64,000 bases of DNA from Paenibacillus sp. (GCF_031177825.1 NZ_JAPSKE010000001.1:1-64000); one strand, 5' to 3'. Positions 25,139-34,740 are shown, counted from the stretch's first letter. A program made the numbers and translations. Notes: generated by a model not told the origin, from the letters alone.

Positions 25139-26627
25139 CTGGTTTTCCCCCTAACGCGCTGGTCAAGATCATCTCTTGCGTCACTTGACCGCCTTCGAAT
25201 TCCGCTTGAATCGCTCCATTGCCCATGACGAGAATACGGTCGCTCATCCCGATCACCTCGGGAAGCTCGGAGGAGATCATGACGATCGCCATCCCTTCCT
25301 TCGCCAGCCGAGATATTAGACGATAAATTTCCGCTTTCGCGCCGACATCGATTCCCCTCGTCGGCTCGTCCAAAATCAACACCTTCGGCTTTACCAGAAG
25401 CCACTTGGCCAGGACGACCTTCTGCTGATTGCCGCCACTGAGCGTCTGCACCGCCTGGCGGCTATCGTTCATCTTGATGCGTAGCCGTTCAGTCAATTCG
25501 TCGACTGCTTCTTCTTCCTTTGAGGATGACAAGAACGGGTTCCCCCCGCCGAGCGGCAGGCTCGCAAGCATCATATTTTCGCGAATCGACCGGCTGAGCA
25601 CGAGACCGAACTCCTTGCGGTCCTCGGTGACCATCGCCAGTCCATTGCGGATCGCCTCGGACGGGTGGCGGTGTTTTACGATGCGGCCATCGATCCGGAT
25701 TTCCCCCTTGTCCAACCGGTCGATGCCGAACACCGCCCTCATCGTTTCGCTACGGCCCGCCCCCATAAGCCCCGCGATGCCGACGATCTCCCCTTGGCGT
25801 ACCTGGAAGGACACATTGTCGAAGGCGGGCTTGCGCGTAGCGCCCTTCACTTCGAAGACGACCTCCCCGGGCGCGACCTTCTCCTTCGGGTAAATCGTGT
25901 CCAGAGGCCGGCCGACCATCATGGAAATCAATCGATCGGAGTCCAGAGCTTTCGTGTCTTCGGAGCCGATATACTGCCCGTCGCGCAGCACGGTCACCCG
26001 ATCCGACATACTGAAGATTTCTTCCATGCGGTGCGATATGTAAATGATGGGCACGCCCTGACCGCGCAATTCGTTCATCGTCCGGAACAGCTGCCGTACT
26101 TCTCCGTCCGATAAAGCGGAGGTCGGCTCATCCATGATGATCAGCTTCGCGTTGCACGAAACGGCTTTAATAATCTCCAACATTTGCTTCTGAGCGACGC
26201 TGAGACCGGCGACCTTATCTCCGGGGCTCGCGCGGAACTCGAACCGTTCCAGCAATTCAGCGGTGTCTTTATGCAGCTTTCTCTTCTCGACGAACACCCC
26301 TCGGACCGGCTCCCTGCCTAAGAAAATGTTTTCCGCCACCGTCATCTCGGGCACCGGATTCAACTCCTGATGGATCATCGCGATGCCGAGATGCATAGCC
26401 GCCTGGGGAGAATCGATCCGCACCTCCCGTCCTTCGAAGCGGATCGTCCCCTGATCCGGCTTCACCAAGCCCGTAACGATCTTCATAAGCGTCGACTTTC
26501 CGGCGCCGTTCTCGCCCATCAGCGCGTGAACCTCTCCCCGGCGAACCTGCAGTTGCACGTCATCCAACGCTTTCACGCCGTGATACGCCTTCGTAATGCC
26601 CGACATTTTCAATACAAGCTCTTCCAA
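25131..26627 (-). CDS. RbsA/MglA-type ABC sugar ATPase, two nucleotide-binding domains
   Basis: About 498 residues. Domain 1 has Walker A GENGAGKST and signature LSVAQKQMLEI; domain 2 has the degenerate Walker A GLMGAGRSE, signature LSGGNQQKVVLAKW and Walker B VLILDEPTRGID. This asymmetry is typical of RbsA. Start choice: AGGAGG is followed ten bases later by TTG at 26627; an in-frame GTG at 26639 sits too close to the ribosome site. It lies just after the GntR regulator gene and begins the structural part of the operon. Confidence 0.93.
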   Translation of the reverse strand: MEELVLKMSGITKAYHGVKALDDVQLQVRRGEVHALMGENGAGKSTLMKIVTGLVKPDQGTIRFEGREVRIDSPQAAMHLGIAMIHQELNPVPEMTVAENIFLGREPVRGVFVEKRKLHKDTAELLERFEFRASPGDKVAGLSVAQKQMLEIIKAVSCNAKLIIMDEPTSALSDGEVRQLFRTMNELRGQGVPIIYISHRMEEIFSMSDRVTVLRDGQYIGSEDTKALDSDRLISMMVGRPLDTIYPKEKVAPGEVVFEVKGATRKPAFDNVSFQVRQGEIVGIAGLMGAGRSETMRAVFGIDRLDKGEIRIDGRIVKHRHPSEAIRNGLAMVTEDRKEFGLVLSRSIRENMMLASLPLGGGNPFLSSSKEEEAVDELTERLRIKMNDSRQAVQTLSGGNQQKVVLAKWLLVKPKVLILDEPTRGIDVGAKAEIYRLISRLAKEGMAIVMISSELPEVIGMSDRILVMGNGAIQAEFEGGQVTQEMILTSALGGKPGV

Positions 26628-26663
26628 GCGCCCCCTCACCTCCTCCGTCCCTTTATGTTCCGG

Positions 26664-27380
26664 TCAAAACCACAACGCCTCTCCGTCTTCCCAGTGCTTA
26701 TCCTCGTCCAATTCAATAAATTCGCGATAGGACCGGTAAATATGTTTTCTCATCACCTTCTCCGCATTGTCGGGATCCCGCTGCTTGAGCGCTTCTATCA
26801 GCTCCCAGTGTTGTTCCACCTCTTTGCGCTTTGTCGATTCCTTGCCGAGAATCCGGTTCACGAGTGAAATTTGAAAAGAGAGCGACTGGTAGGTTTGCAT
26901 CAATCGCGAATGGTTGGATAGTCTGATAATCGTTTGGTGAATATAGAGCGAATCCTGAAGCAGGGAATCGACCTCGTCGTCGTCGAGTTTCGCCTTCATA
27001 CGCTCGTAGAAGACCTCCAGCCCCTCAACGTCAGCTTGTGGAGCGATTTGGGTGGCGATCCGGATGGCCAACCCCTCAATGGCCGCCCGCAGGGAGTAAA
27101 TTTCGTATACATCGCTCCTTTGCAATTCGTTGACGACCGGTCCTTTGTTCGGGACGATGGTGACGATGCCTTCACCGGACAACTGGTGCATCGCTTCCCG
27201 AATCGGCGTTTGGCTAATCCCCAACTCTTTCGCGAATTTGGTCTCCACGATGCGATCCCCCGGATTCAGCTCCCCGGTAATGATCATTTGCTTGAAATAC
27301 TCTACGACTTCTCGGCTTATGTTTTGTTTATCGAAAATAGAAACCCCTCCCGCACCTCTTGATATTGGTTTGTCAGCCAT
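26664..27380 (-). CDS. GntR-family regulator, FCD (FadR-like) subgroup
   Basis: 238 residues. The winged helix spans ~20-85: VVEYFKQMIITGELNPGDRI, then AKELGISQTPIREAMHQL (recognition helix, P-I-R-E-A) and EGIVTIVPNKGPVV (wing). The remainder is the all-helical FCD domain; IYSLRAAIEGLAIRIA starts it and HQTIIRLSNHSRL and HWELIEALKQRD hold the usual metal/effector histidines. TTGGAG precedes the ATG. A 15-base inverted repeat lies 40 bases upstream, the probable operator. It is the first gene of the operon and is probably its repressor, induced by a pathway acid. Confidence 0.9.
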   Translation of the reverse strand: MADKPISRGAGGVSIFDKQNISREVVEYFKQMIITGELNPGDRIVETKFAKELGISQTPIREAMHQLSGEGIVTIVPNKGPVVNELQRSDVYEIYSLRAAIEGLAIRIATQIAPQADVEGLEVFYERMKAKLDDDEVDSLLQDSLYIHQTIIRLSNHSRLMQTYQSLSFQISLVNRILGKESTKRKEVEQHWELIEALKQRDPDNAEKVMRKHIYRSYREFIELDEDKHWEDGEALWF

Positions 27381-27419
27381 AAAGCCGCTCCAAATAAATG
27401 TGACATTACATTACACACT

Positions 27420-27453
27420 ACAGATTCTATATAATACATTATATAGAATCTGT
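27420..27453. promoter_or_regulatory. Predicted operator/promoter of the GntR-led catabolic operon
   Basis: Two perfect 15-base arms, ACAGATTCTATATAA and TTATATAGAATCTGT, surround TACA. On the minus strand the palindrome includes a TATAAT-like -10, so bound repressor would cover the promoter. FCD-type GntR proteins bind inverted repeats close to their own gene. The long AT-rich symmetry could also be read as a hairpin, but no T-run follows. Confidence 0.6.
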
Positions 27454-27777
27454 TTGTTTTTCAAGAGGATTTTTAAATTTTAATGAAAAAGATAAACCGA
27501 TTCCATTGCTCATCCCAAATGCAACCGCATTCCTTGGAAATAACCCTAATATCATGGTATTAATGCCTCCTATCCCCCTCAGTCCTCGCATCTATGGTGT
27601 GATGTATTCTCACACATAACCTTTCTTTTCACGCCGTTCACACTTCAATTGAAACATTTTTTCACCAACAACAATTTCCTTGAAGTATAATTTCGCAATC
27701 TCTATAATGAGGGCATGGAAAAAGTTGGGCGACCGCGGAAGCGGCTCTCCGGCAATGTCCGCCTTAGGGGGGGAATT
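27454..27777. other. Divergent intergenic region
   Basis: It separates the minus-strand GntR operon from the plus-strand AraC gene. It is AT-rich and holds the TTCTCACACATAACC and TTGAAACATTTTTTCACC stretches, but no feature I can name. The run GGGGGGGAATT just before 27778 contains the ribosome site of the AraC gene. Confidence 0.3.
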
Positions 27778-30045
27778 ATGAATTCGAAAACGCATGCCTA
27801 TCGAGTGGCCTTGTTCTGGCGGTTGTTCTCGAACTATTTCGTGCTCATTTTGATTCCCGTCATCGCCGCCGGCATCCTCGCGTTCTTCTATTTCGCGCGG
27901 TTGATCGAGAAGGACGCCGAGAAATTGAACGCCGTCGTGATGAGCCATTTCTCCGAGCAAACCGACACCGCCTTTCACGCGATCCGCACGAACATGATCG
28001 ACATGCTCAGTACGTCCAACCTGCCCGCCTTGCTCCGCGAAACGGACGCCTCGCCTGAAAACCGCCGCCGCTCGGAGCTGATCCATACGCTGCGCGAGCA
28101 GCTGATCACGCTGCAATCCACCGAGCTGGCGTCGAAAGCGTTCTTGTATTTCGCGGACCAAGACTTGGTCATCGACGCCGATACCTATACCGACAAGGAC
28201 TACTACTTTCGGTTCCGGTACCCGCTGAACCCGCAGGAGAAAACCGCCTTTCTCTCGCAAATGACCGGCAAGAAAATGATGCAGGTCAGCGACCCGTACG
28301 CTTCGCATTTATCCGTCCTGATGAGCTATCCGTTCAACTCGAACGAACCCGACGTGTACTTGGTCGTGAACGTCCATCTGGATCGGCTGCAAAGCCGAAT
28401 GGACATTCCGGAAAAGTGGGTGACGGGCACCGCGCTCGCCGACAACGACGGACGGGTAATCAGCCAGTCCGGATTGACCGAAAGCGAAACGCGGTGGCTG
28501 CAGGAGCGAGTCCGCTCCCAGACGAAGCCGTCGCAATTTTTAGTTTCCGACGGGAAAGCGCTGTCATTGTCTCGATCCAATTACAACGAAGCATGGTATT
28601 ACGTCAGCATCGTCGACCTGCGCACTCTGCTGAAGCCTGTGCACACGGCCCGGTCCGTCGCCTGGGTGTTTCTGGTGTTTTTCCTGTCGGTCGGCGGGCT
28701 CGTCTCCTCCTACTTCAGCAAGCGTCTGTGCGAGCCGATTCTGGAAATTAAAGAAGGGCTGAAGCTGCACCGCGCCTCGCACGCGGCGCCGTCCGACGAA
28801 GGCGACGACTTCGACGCGATCAAGCGGTGTTCCCAGCTGATCGTAACGGAAAACAAACAGCTGTCCCAGATGGTGAGCGGGATGATGCCGATCGTGCAGG
28901 AGCATTTCGTCACCCAAATATTGCTCGGCGAATATCGGGATGCGCTGTCCATCGAAATCTACGCGAAGGAAATCGACTTTCCGTACAACAAGAAAGCGAT
29001 GCGAACGGCGCTCGCCGTCGCGTTGCATTACGAGCCGTCCGTGGACGAACGCATGTCGGTGACGTCGAAGTCGTTCCTGATGGCGGAGCTGAAGGAACGC
29101 ATCCGGAAGGCGTCGCCGTCCGACGTATGGCTGTGCCAGACGAAGCCGGGCATCGTCGCCTGCGTCGTGCATCACGATCCGTTCCTGCGGTTCGGGCCGA
29201 ACGATGCGGCGGAGCTGATCGCCATCGTGCTGCGGCACTACGGCGGCTACTTCAAGGCGACGATCGGGATCGGGAAGACGGTGCACGCCATCGAAGATTT
29301 GCATGTATCTTACGAGCATGCGGCTTCCGTCCTCAAATATCGAGGTCTCGACAAGGACGTGGAAATTTGCAGCGACCGAACCGCGCCGGACGGTCCGCCG
29401 TGGGATAACTTCTTGTCCGTACAGGACATCAATCGAATGATGAACCAATACAAGACGAAGGAGTACGACAAGCTGCTCCAAGCGGCGCTCGAGCTGCTGG
29501 AGGAAGGCCGGCGGCGGTGCGCCAGCGCCAGCCAAGTCAAGCATGTGTGCACGGATGTGCTGAACGCGTGGATTCGCGCGGTCGGAACGGAGCATCACGA
29601 CGTGAACGTGCCGTTTTATTCCGGCTTGTACGATCGGCTGAACCGCTGCATGACCTGGGACGACCTGCGGCGATGCATGCAATCCGTCCATGCCCTCTTA
29701 TTTCCGACTTCGGAAACCGGCGACCGCGCCAAGCAGTTTTCCGACATCCTGGACTACATCGACGCGAACTACAATCAGGAGTTGTCGATCGAACATTTTG
29801 CCGATGTCATGAACATGTCGGTCGGCCACTTCAGCCGGACGTTCAAGGAGGAGGTCGGGGAAAAGTACGTCGAGTACATCGCGAAATGCCGGATGCGCAA
29901 GGCGAAGCAGTTTCTGCTCGAATCCGACATGACGATCGACGACATCGCCGAGGCGGTCGGATACTGGGGCCGCAATTCGTTCATCCGCACGTTCCGGAAA
30001 TACGAAGGCACTACGCCCGCTAAATACCGTTCCGCGTATCAATAA
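27778..30045 (+). CDS. Membrane-anchored AraC-family regulator with extracellular sensor
   Basis: 755 residues from ATG 27778, with a G-rich ribosome site; a longer frame from 27715 has none. Membrane helix 1 at ~12-38 (FVLILIPVIAAGILAFFYFA), a ~250-residue extracellular Cache-like region, membrane helix 2 near 285-305 (SVAWVFLVFFLSVGGLVSSY), a cytoplasmic linker, and a C-terminal double helix-turn-helix (ELSIEHFADVMNMSVGHFSR; IDDIAEAVGYWGRNSFIRTF). This architecture senses carbohydrate, directly or through a binding protein, and activates neighbouring importer genes. It ends in its own terminator, after which an LplB/YtcP importer begins. Confidence 0.9.
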   Translation: MNSKTHAYRVALFWRLFSNYFVLILIPVIAAGILAFFYFARLIEKDAEKLNAVVMSHFSEQTDTAFHAIRTNMIDMLSTSNLPALLRETDASPENRRRSELIHTLREQLITLQSTELASKAFLYFADQDLVIDADTYTDKDYYFRFRYPLNPQEKTAFLSQMTGKKMMQVSDPYASHLSVLMSYPFNSNEPDVYLVVNVHLDRLQSRMDIPEKWVTGTALADNDGRVISQSGLTESETRWLQERVRSQTKPSQFLVSDGKALSLSRSNYNEAWYYVSIVDLRTLLKPVHTARSVAWVFLVFFLSVGGLVSSYFSKRLCEPILEIKEGLKLHRASHAAPSDEGDDFDAIKRCSQLIVTENKQLSQMVSGMMPIVQEHFVTQILLGEYRDALSIEIYAKEIDFPYNKKAMRTALAVALHYEPSVDERMSVTSKSFLMAELKERIRKASPSDVWLCQTKPGIVACVVHHDPFLRFGPNDAAELIAIVLRHYGGYFKATIGIGKTVHAIEDLHVSYEHAASVLKYRGLDKDVEICSDRTAPDGPPWDNFLSVQDINRMMNQYKTKEYDKLLQAALELLEEGRRRCASASQVKHVCTDVLNAWIRAVGTEHHDVNVPFYSGLYDRLNRCMTWDDLRRCMQSVHALLFPTSETGDRAKQFSDILDYIDANYNQELSIEHFADVMNMSVGHFSRTFKEEVGEKYVEYIAKCRMRKAKQFLLESDMTIDDIAEAVGYWGRNSFIRTFRKYEGTTPAKYRSAYQ

Positions 30046-30051
30046 ACGCCA

Positions 30052-30084
30052 AGAGACTTCTTTTTTTCGGAAGTCTCTTTTTTT
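30052..30084 (+). terminator. Rho-independent terminator after the AraC gene
   Basis: AGAGACTTC and GAAGTCTCT pair around a T-rich loop and are followed by a run of T. It starts seven bases after the AraC stop, so the importer genes downstream need their own promoter within 30085-30215. Confidence 0.85.
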
Positions 30085-30231
30085 GATCGCGCCCCGCTCG
30101 ATCGCCGCCGGCGGCGCCGCCGTCAAAACATGCGACGCCGCGCAAGTATGCGCCCTATGCGTCGCGGTTCGGACTTCGTATAGTGAAGCCAGCGACGGGA
30201 ACGCAATCGTTTACTTCAGGAGGTGGCAGAC

Positions 30232-31155
30232 GTGGCGGCACGTTCTTCTTATGTATGGCACATGATCAGAAAACATAAAACGTTGTACCTGATGATGCTC
30301 CCCGGCATTTTGTTTTACTTGATCTTTAAGTATTGGCCGATGTACGGCGTCGTGATCGCGTTCCAGGACTACTCCATCGGCCGGGGCATCCTGGGCAGCA
30401 AATTCGTCGGATTCAAACATTTCGTCGAGTTTTTCTACGTAAACCCGGACTCCTGGAAGCTGATCCGAAACACGGTCATGCTGAACGTGTACGATCTGTT
30501 GTTTCACTTTCCGGCGCCGATCGTGCTTGCCGTCTTGTTCCACGAAATCAAAAACAAGATGTTCAAGCGATTCGTGCAAACCGTAAGCTACATGCCCCAT
30601 TTTTTGTCGACGGTCGTCATCGCGGGCATCCTCGTCACGTTCCTGTCCCCTTCGACGGGTATCGTCAATCATCTGCTGGTCAAGGCGTTCGGCATCGAGC
30701 CGATCCTGTTCCTCGGCATGCCGGAATGGTTTCGGACGATCTACGTCGGCTCGGAAATATGGCAGAAGGTCGGCTGGGGCACGATTTTGTATTTGGCCGC
30801 GATCGCCGGAATCGACCCTACCTTATATGAGGCGGCCAAGATGGACGGCGCCAACCGGTTTCAGCAGATGCGCCACGTCACGTTCGTCGGCATGGTGCCC
30901 GTCATGATCATCCTGTTCGTACTGACGCTCGGCAATTTCATGGAAAGCGGGTTTCAGAAAATTTTGCTCCTCTACAACACGATGAACTACGAGACGTCGG
31001 ACGTCATCAATACGTTCGTGTACCGGCGGGGCATCCTGGACGCGGATTTCAGCTTCGCGACCGCGGTCGGTCTGTTCCAGTCGGCGATCGGCTTTCTGCT
31101 CGTCGTCGCCGCCAACCGGTTCGTCCGAAAATACGGCCAGACCAGCCTTTGGTAA
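30232..31155 (+). CDS. LplB-type ABC permease for oligosaccharide or complex sugar
   Basis: 307 residues. GTG at 30232 has AGGAGG eight bases ahead; an in-frame GTG at 30223 would overlap that site. Six membrane helices; the N terminus KHKTLYLMMLPGILFYLIFK and KYWPMYGVVIAFQDYS are hallmarks of LplB permeases of the CUT1 type in Paenibacillaceae. The EAA loop is seen in ATLYEAAKMDGANRFQQ-like sequence (PTLYEAAKMDGANRFQQM). It pairs with the YtcP-type permease 15 bases downstream. Confidence 0.92.
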   Translation: MAARSSYVWHMIRKHKTLYLMMLPGILFYLIFKYWPMYGVVIAFQDYSIGRGILGSKFVGFKHFVEFFYVNPDSWKLIRNTVMLNVYDLLFHFPAPIVLAVLFHEIKNKMFKRFVQTVSYMPHFLSTVVIAGILVTFLSPSTGIVNHLLVKAFGIEPILFLGMPEWFRTIYVGSEIWQKVGWGTILYLAAIAGIDPTLYEAAKMDGANRFQQMRHVTFVGMVPVMIILFVLTLGNFMESGFQKILLLYNTMNYETSDVINTFVYRRGILDADFSFATAVGLFQSAIGFLLVVAANRFVRKYGQTSLW

Positions 31156-31170
31156 AGGAGCGACGCCTTC

Positions 31171-32031
31171 ATGAAAATGAAAGAAAGCATTCCTTCCCGA
31201 ATCTTCGACCTGTGCAACTACGGAATCATGATCGCGCTAGTCATCGTCATGACGTACCCGATGGTTTTCGTATTCTCCGCGTCGATCAGCGACAGCGCGC
31301 TCGTCGCCAGAGGGGACGTCGTCCTGTGGCCGAAAGCGGTGACGCTGCTCGCTTACGAGAAGCTGGTGTACAATCCCGATCTATGGATCAGCTACTGGAA
31401 CACCGTTCGCTATACCCTCGTCCACACGGCGCTTACGTTGGTTGCGACCGCGGCGATGGCGTATCCGCTCGCGAAGCGGTGGCTGCCCGGCCGGCGCCCC
31501 ATCTTGCTTATGGCCGCGTTCACGCTGCTGTTCGGCGGCGGCATGATACCGACGTTCCTCGTCGTGCAGCAGTTGGGCATGTTGAACACGATCTGGGCGA
31601 TCGTGCTGCCGACGCTCATCAGCACCTGGCATCTGTTCATCATGCGGACGTTCTTCGAGGCGTTGCCCGAAGAGCTGGAGGACGCGGCGACGATCGACGG
31701 GTGCGGGCCGCTCCAGGTGCTGTGGCGCATCGTCCTTCCGCTCTCGATGCCGGTCATGGCGACGATCGGCTTGTTTACGGCCGTCAACCAATGGAACGCG
31801 TTCTTCGACGCGCTCATCTATTTGAACGACCGCGAGATGTATCCGCTGCAAATCATGCTCCGCAACATCCTCGTCGCCGGCACCAACGTGCAGGGCGAAG
31901 GCGATCTCAGCTACTTGGAAACGCTGAAATACGCCATGATCATGATCGCGACGCTGCCGATTCTGTGCGTCTACCCGTTCATTCAAAAATATTTCGTGCA
32001 GGGCACGATGATCGGAGGCATAAAGGGATAG
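31171..32031 (+). CDS. YtcP-type ABC permease (CUT1 family)
   Basis: 286 residues with six helices. It starts MKMKESIPSRIFDLCNYGIM after an AAAGGAG site, typical of YtcP proteins. The EAA motif is in PEELEDAATIDGCGPLQVLW, and the C terminus YPFIQKYFVQGTMIGGIKG is the near-invariant YtcP tail. It should form the heterodimeric channel with the LplB-type protein; the ATPase is probably a shared MsmK-type protein encoded elsewhere, as none is present here. Confidence 0.93.
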   Translation: MKMKESIPSRIFDLCNYGIMIALVIVMTYPMVFVFSASISDSALVARGDVVLWPKAVTLLAYEKLVYNPDLWISYWNTVRYTLVHTALTLVATAAMAYPLAKRWLPGRRPILLMAAFTLLFGGGMIPTFLVVQQLGMLNTIWAIVLPTLISTWHLFIMRTFFEALPEELEDAATIDGCGPLQVLWRIVLPLSMPVMATIGLFTAVNQWNAFFDALIYLNDREMYPLQIMLRNILVAGTNVQGEGDLSYLETLKYAMIMIATLPILCVYPFIQKYFVQGTMIGGIKG

Positions 32032-32093
32032 TCATAGATTCGCCCGAATCTATCTCTATAAAACCAAAGAACAAAGCATTGGGAGGTTTGAAC

Positions 32094-33662
32094 ATGGACA
32101 GAAAGTTTGCTGCAACGCTGTTGACCGCTGTCATGCTCATCGGTTCGATCGCGGCAGGCTGCGCCGATAAAGACGAGAACGCCGCAGCCGGTACGCCGGG
32201 CACGGCGGAGCCCGCCAAGCAGGAGCCGATCACCTTCTCCTGGCTCGTGTATGACCGCGTAGAAGGCAAGGTGCGCCAAGACTGGGAAATTTTCAAAGAA
32301 ATCGAAGCGAAAACCGGCGTGTCGGTCGACTTCCAGGTCGTTAGCCAGGAAGGTCTGACCGAGAAGAGGCAAATTATGATCGCCACGAACTCGACCACCG
32401 ACTTCATCGAGGTCGATAATCAGCAAGGCCGGGAGCACGGCCCGGAAAACGTGTTTCTAAACTTGAACGACTATTTGGATTCCGCTCCGAACCTCGCGAA
32501 GTTTTTCGAAGCGTATCCCGAAGCGAAAGCGGTGGCGACGGGCGCGGACGGCGGCATCTACACGGTTCCGGTCGTTCAGGGGGATGCCGAGGGGAAAGGG
32601 TTTAACTTCATCTGGTACACGCGGAAAGACCTGATGGACCGATTCGGGCTGAAACCTCCGACGACGGTCGACGAGTTTTACGAATTCTTGAAAGCGTACA
32701 AACAAAACGTACCGGACTCGTACCCGCTCATCTCTAACGCCATCGTCGGCGATACCGGCTTGTACACGACGTTCGGCCGCATTTTTACCGGCATTCACGG
32801 CTTCTTCAACCTCGATCCCGAGACGAATACGTACGCCTTCGCTCCGTATCATCCCGGGTATAAAGACGCTCTCGTCTTCTTGAATAAGCTGTATACCGAG
32901 AAGCTGCTCGATCCGGAATATTCCTTGCTCACGCAAGCGCAATGGGAAGAGCGCATCTTGAAGGGCAAGTCGCTCGTGACGTACTTCTGGAAGGCCGATT
33001 TGGAGACGCTGCAGGACAAAGCCCGCCAAGCCGGTACGCCCGACTACGAGCTCGACGCCATTCCGATGTTCGCCGCGGACGGCATCCGGACGTATCAGTT
33101 CTCCCGCCCGGTCATCGGCGGCGTGGGCCGCGCCGTCTCGGCCAACGTCAAAGACAAGGAGCGCGCGGTTCGGTTCCTGGACTATCTCGTCGGCGAGGAA
33201 GGATCGAATTATTTGTCGCTCGGCATCGAAGGCAAGACCTACACGATGGTAGACGGCCAACCGGTGTACCTGGAAGAGTTCGGCCCGTCCCCGTTCGTTC
33301 CGCTTCGCCGCGATTGGGGCGTATGGTACGATATGGTGACGCTGGATAACGCCAAGTCGCGCGCGGCTTGGGAGCGGGGCCTCAGCGAGAAGAGCAAGGA
33401 CATCAACGCGAGATACGCCGACGCCATTCACCCGGCGCCGAAGCAAATCGTGAAGACGCAGGAAGAGCTCGAACTCGAGAAGTCGAAGCTGACGAATTTG
33501 AACAAATTTCTCGAGCAGAAAATCACCGAATTCGTCACCGGGAAGACGCCGATCGACGACGCCTCGTATCAGGAGTTTATCGATCAGACGAAAAAGCTGG
33601 GCGCCGACGAGCTGCTGAACATGTATAACGCTGCTTACGAGCGGACCTACGGCAACCAATAG
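32094..33662 (+). CDS. Extracellular solute-binding lipoprotein (LplA type)
   Basis: 522 residues from ATG 32094 with GGGAGG eight bases upstream. An uninterrupted frame extends back to 31149 but overlaps the permease in another frame and is not coding. The signal ends in a lipobox SIAAGCADKD. The mature protein is a cluster-type CUT1 binding protein: EEIEAKTGVSVDFQ-like region (KEIEAKTGVSVDFQVVS), KDLMDRFGLKPPTTVDEFYE, and a C-terminal helix ending AYERTYGNQ. Such proteins deliver oligosaccharides or lipid-linked sugars to LplB/YtcP. Two genes of non-transport type follow in the same direction. Confidence 0.92.
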   Translation: MDRKFAATLLTAVMLIGSIAAGCADKDENAAAGTPGTAEPAKQEPITFSWLVYDRVEGKVRQDWEIFKEIEAKTGVSVDFQVVSQEGLTEKRQIMIATNSTTDFIEVDNQQGREHGPENVFLNLNDYLDSAPNLAKFFEAYPEAKAVATGADGGIYTVPVVQGDAEGKGFNFIWYTRKDLMDRFGLKPPTTVDEFYEFLKAYKQNVPDSYPLISNAIVGDTGLYTTFGRIFTGIHGFFNLDPETNTYAFAPYHPGYKDALVFLNKLYTEKLLDPEYSLLTQAQWEERILKGKSLVTYFWKADLETLQDKARQAGTPDYELDAIPMFAADGIRTYQFSRPVIGGVGRAVSANVKDKERAVRFLDYLVGEEGSNYLSLGIEGKTYTMVDGQPVYLEEFGPSPFVPLRRDWGVWYDMVTLDNAKSRAAWERGLSEKSKDINARYADAIHPAPKQIVKTQEELELEKSKLTNLNKFLEQKITEFVTGKTPIDDASYQEFIDQTKKLGADELLNMYNAAYERTYGNQ

Positions 33663-33684
33663 AAACTCGGACGGAGGGGCTCTC

Positions 33685-34740
33685 ATGGTCGAACGGACCA
33701 AAATCATCGATACGGACGTCCATAACTACCAAGCGGACGCCGCCCTGCTGCCCTATTTGCCCGAACCGTGGCGAACCCGCGTGGCGGCTTCGGGCATCGG
33801 ATATGCGTACTCGGGGTATTATTCGCACGTAGGGGTCATGAAGAAGGACGCCATCCCGCCGGAAGGCGGCATCGCGGGATCGGATCCCGACTTGCTCGTC
33901 AAGCAGTTGGTGGAAGCGTACGATGTGGAGTACGCCGTCTTGACCGGGGTCGTATACAACATCTCCGCGACCCACGACCCGGACTACGCCGCGGCGATCT
34001 GTTCGGCGTACAACGACTATCTCATCGCGGAATGGCTCGGGAAGCATAGGGCGTTCAAGGGCGCCATCGCGGTGTCCACGTTAGACCCGCAGCTGGCAGC
34101 CAGGGAAATCGATCGGGTCGGCGGTCATCCGGACATCGTGGAGGTCATCATTTCAAGCGCGGCGCGCTCCCCGCTCGGCCAACGGTTCTACCACCCGATT
34201 TACGAAGCTGCGGAGCGGAACGGCCTACCGGTCGCCATCCATCCCGGGGCGGAAGGCGGGGGCAGCTCGACGCCTCCCACCGCCGCCGGCTATCCGGCGA
34301 GATACATTGAATGGCATACGTGCTTGTCTCAGATGTTCATGGCGCATCTCGTGAGCATGGTTTGCGAAGGCGTGTTCGTGAAATATCCGAAGCTCAAGGT
34401 CGTCCTCGTCGAAGGCGGCATCGCCTGGCTTCCTCCCCTGCTGTGGCGGCTCGATAAAAACTATAAGGCGCTCCGGGCGTCGGTGCCTTGGCTGACAAGA
34501 CTGCCGAGCGAATACGTCCGGGATCACTGCTTCTTGACGACGCAGCCGATCGAGGAGCCGGACAACCCGCAGCATCTGATCGACCTGTTCAATATGTTCG
34601 ACGCCGAAAACATGATCCTGTATTCCAGCGATTATCCGCATTGGGATTTCGACGCGCCGGACGCGATTTTGAAAAAGCTGAAGCCGGAAGCGAGACGCAA
34701 AGTGTTTTACGAGAATGCGAAAACGCTCTATCGCTTGTAG
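33685..34740 (+). CDS. Amidohydrolase-2 family metal-dependent hydrolase/decarboxylase
   Basis: 351 residues. It opens TKIIDTDVHNYQADAALLPY, the D-x-H metal site of the amidohydrolase-2 (ACMSD-like) family. Further ligands fit GLPVAIHPGAEGGGS (His), IEWHTCLSQMFMAHLVSMV and ILYSSDYPHWDFDAPDAI (Asp), the last a strong family signature. Relatives decarboxylate aromatic acids or hydrolyse lactones. The ATG follows GGAGG and lies 22 bases after the binding-protein gene, with a Rieske gene 15 bases downstream. That pairing suggests action on an aromatic or carboxylated substrate rather than a plain sugar; this is inference. Confidence 0.88.
   Translation: MVERTKIIDTDVHNYQADAALLPYLPEPWRTRVAASGIGYAYSGYYSHVGVMKKDAIPPEGGIAGSDPDLLVKQLVEAYDVEYAVLTGVVYNISATHDPDYAAAICSAYNDYLIAEWLGKHRAFKGAIAVSTLDPQLAAREIDRVGGHPDIVEVIISSAARSPLGQRFYHPIYEAAERNGLPVAIHPGAEGGGSSTPPTAAGYPARYIEWHTCLSQMFMAHLVSMVCEGVFVKYPKLKVVLVEGGIAWLPPLLWRLDKNYKALRASVPWLTRLPSEYVRDHCFLTTQPIEEPDNPQHLIDLFNMFDAENMILYSSDYPHWDFDAPDAILKKLKPEARRKVFYENAKTLYRL

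Noticed and set aside
31149..32093. N-terminal extension of the solute-binding protein frame
   Set aside because: It overlaps the YtcP-type permease gene in another frame; the lipoprotein signal begins at 32094 behind GGGAGG.
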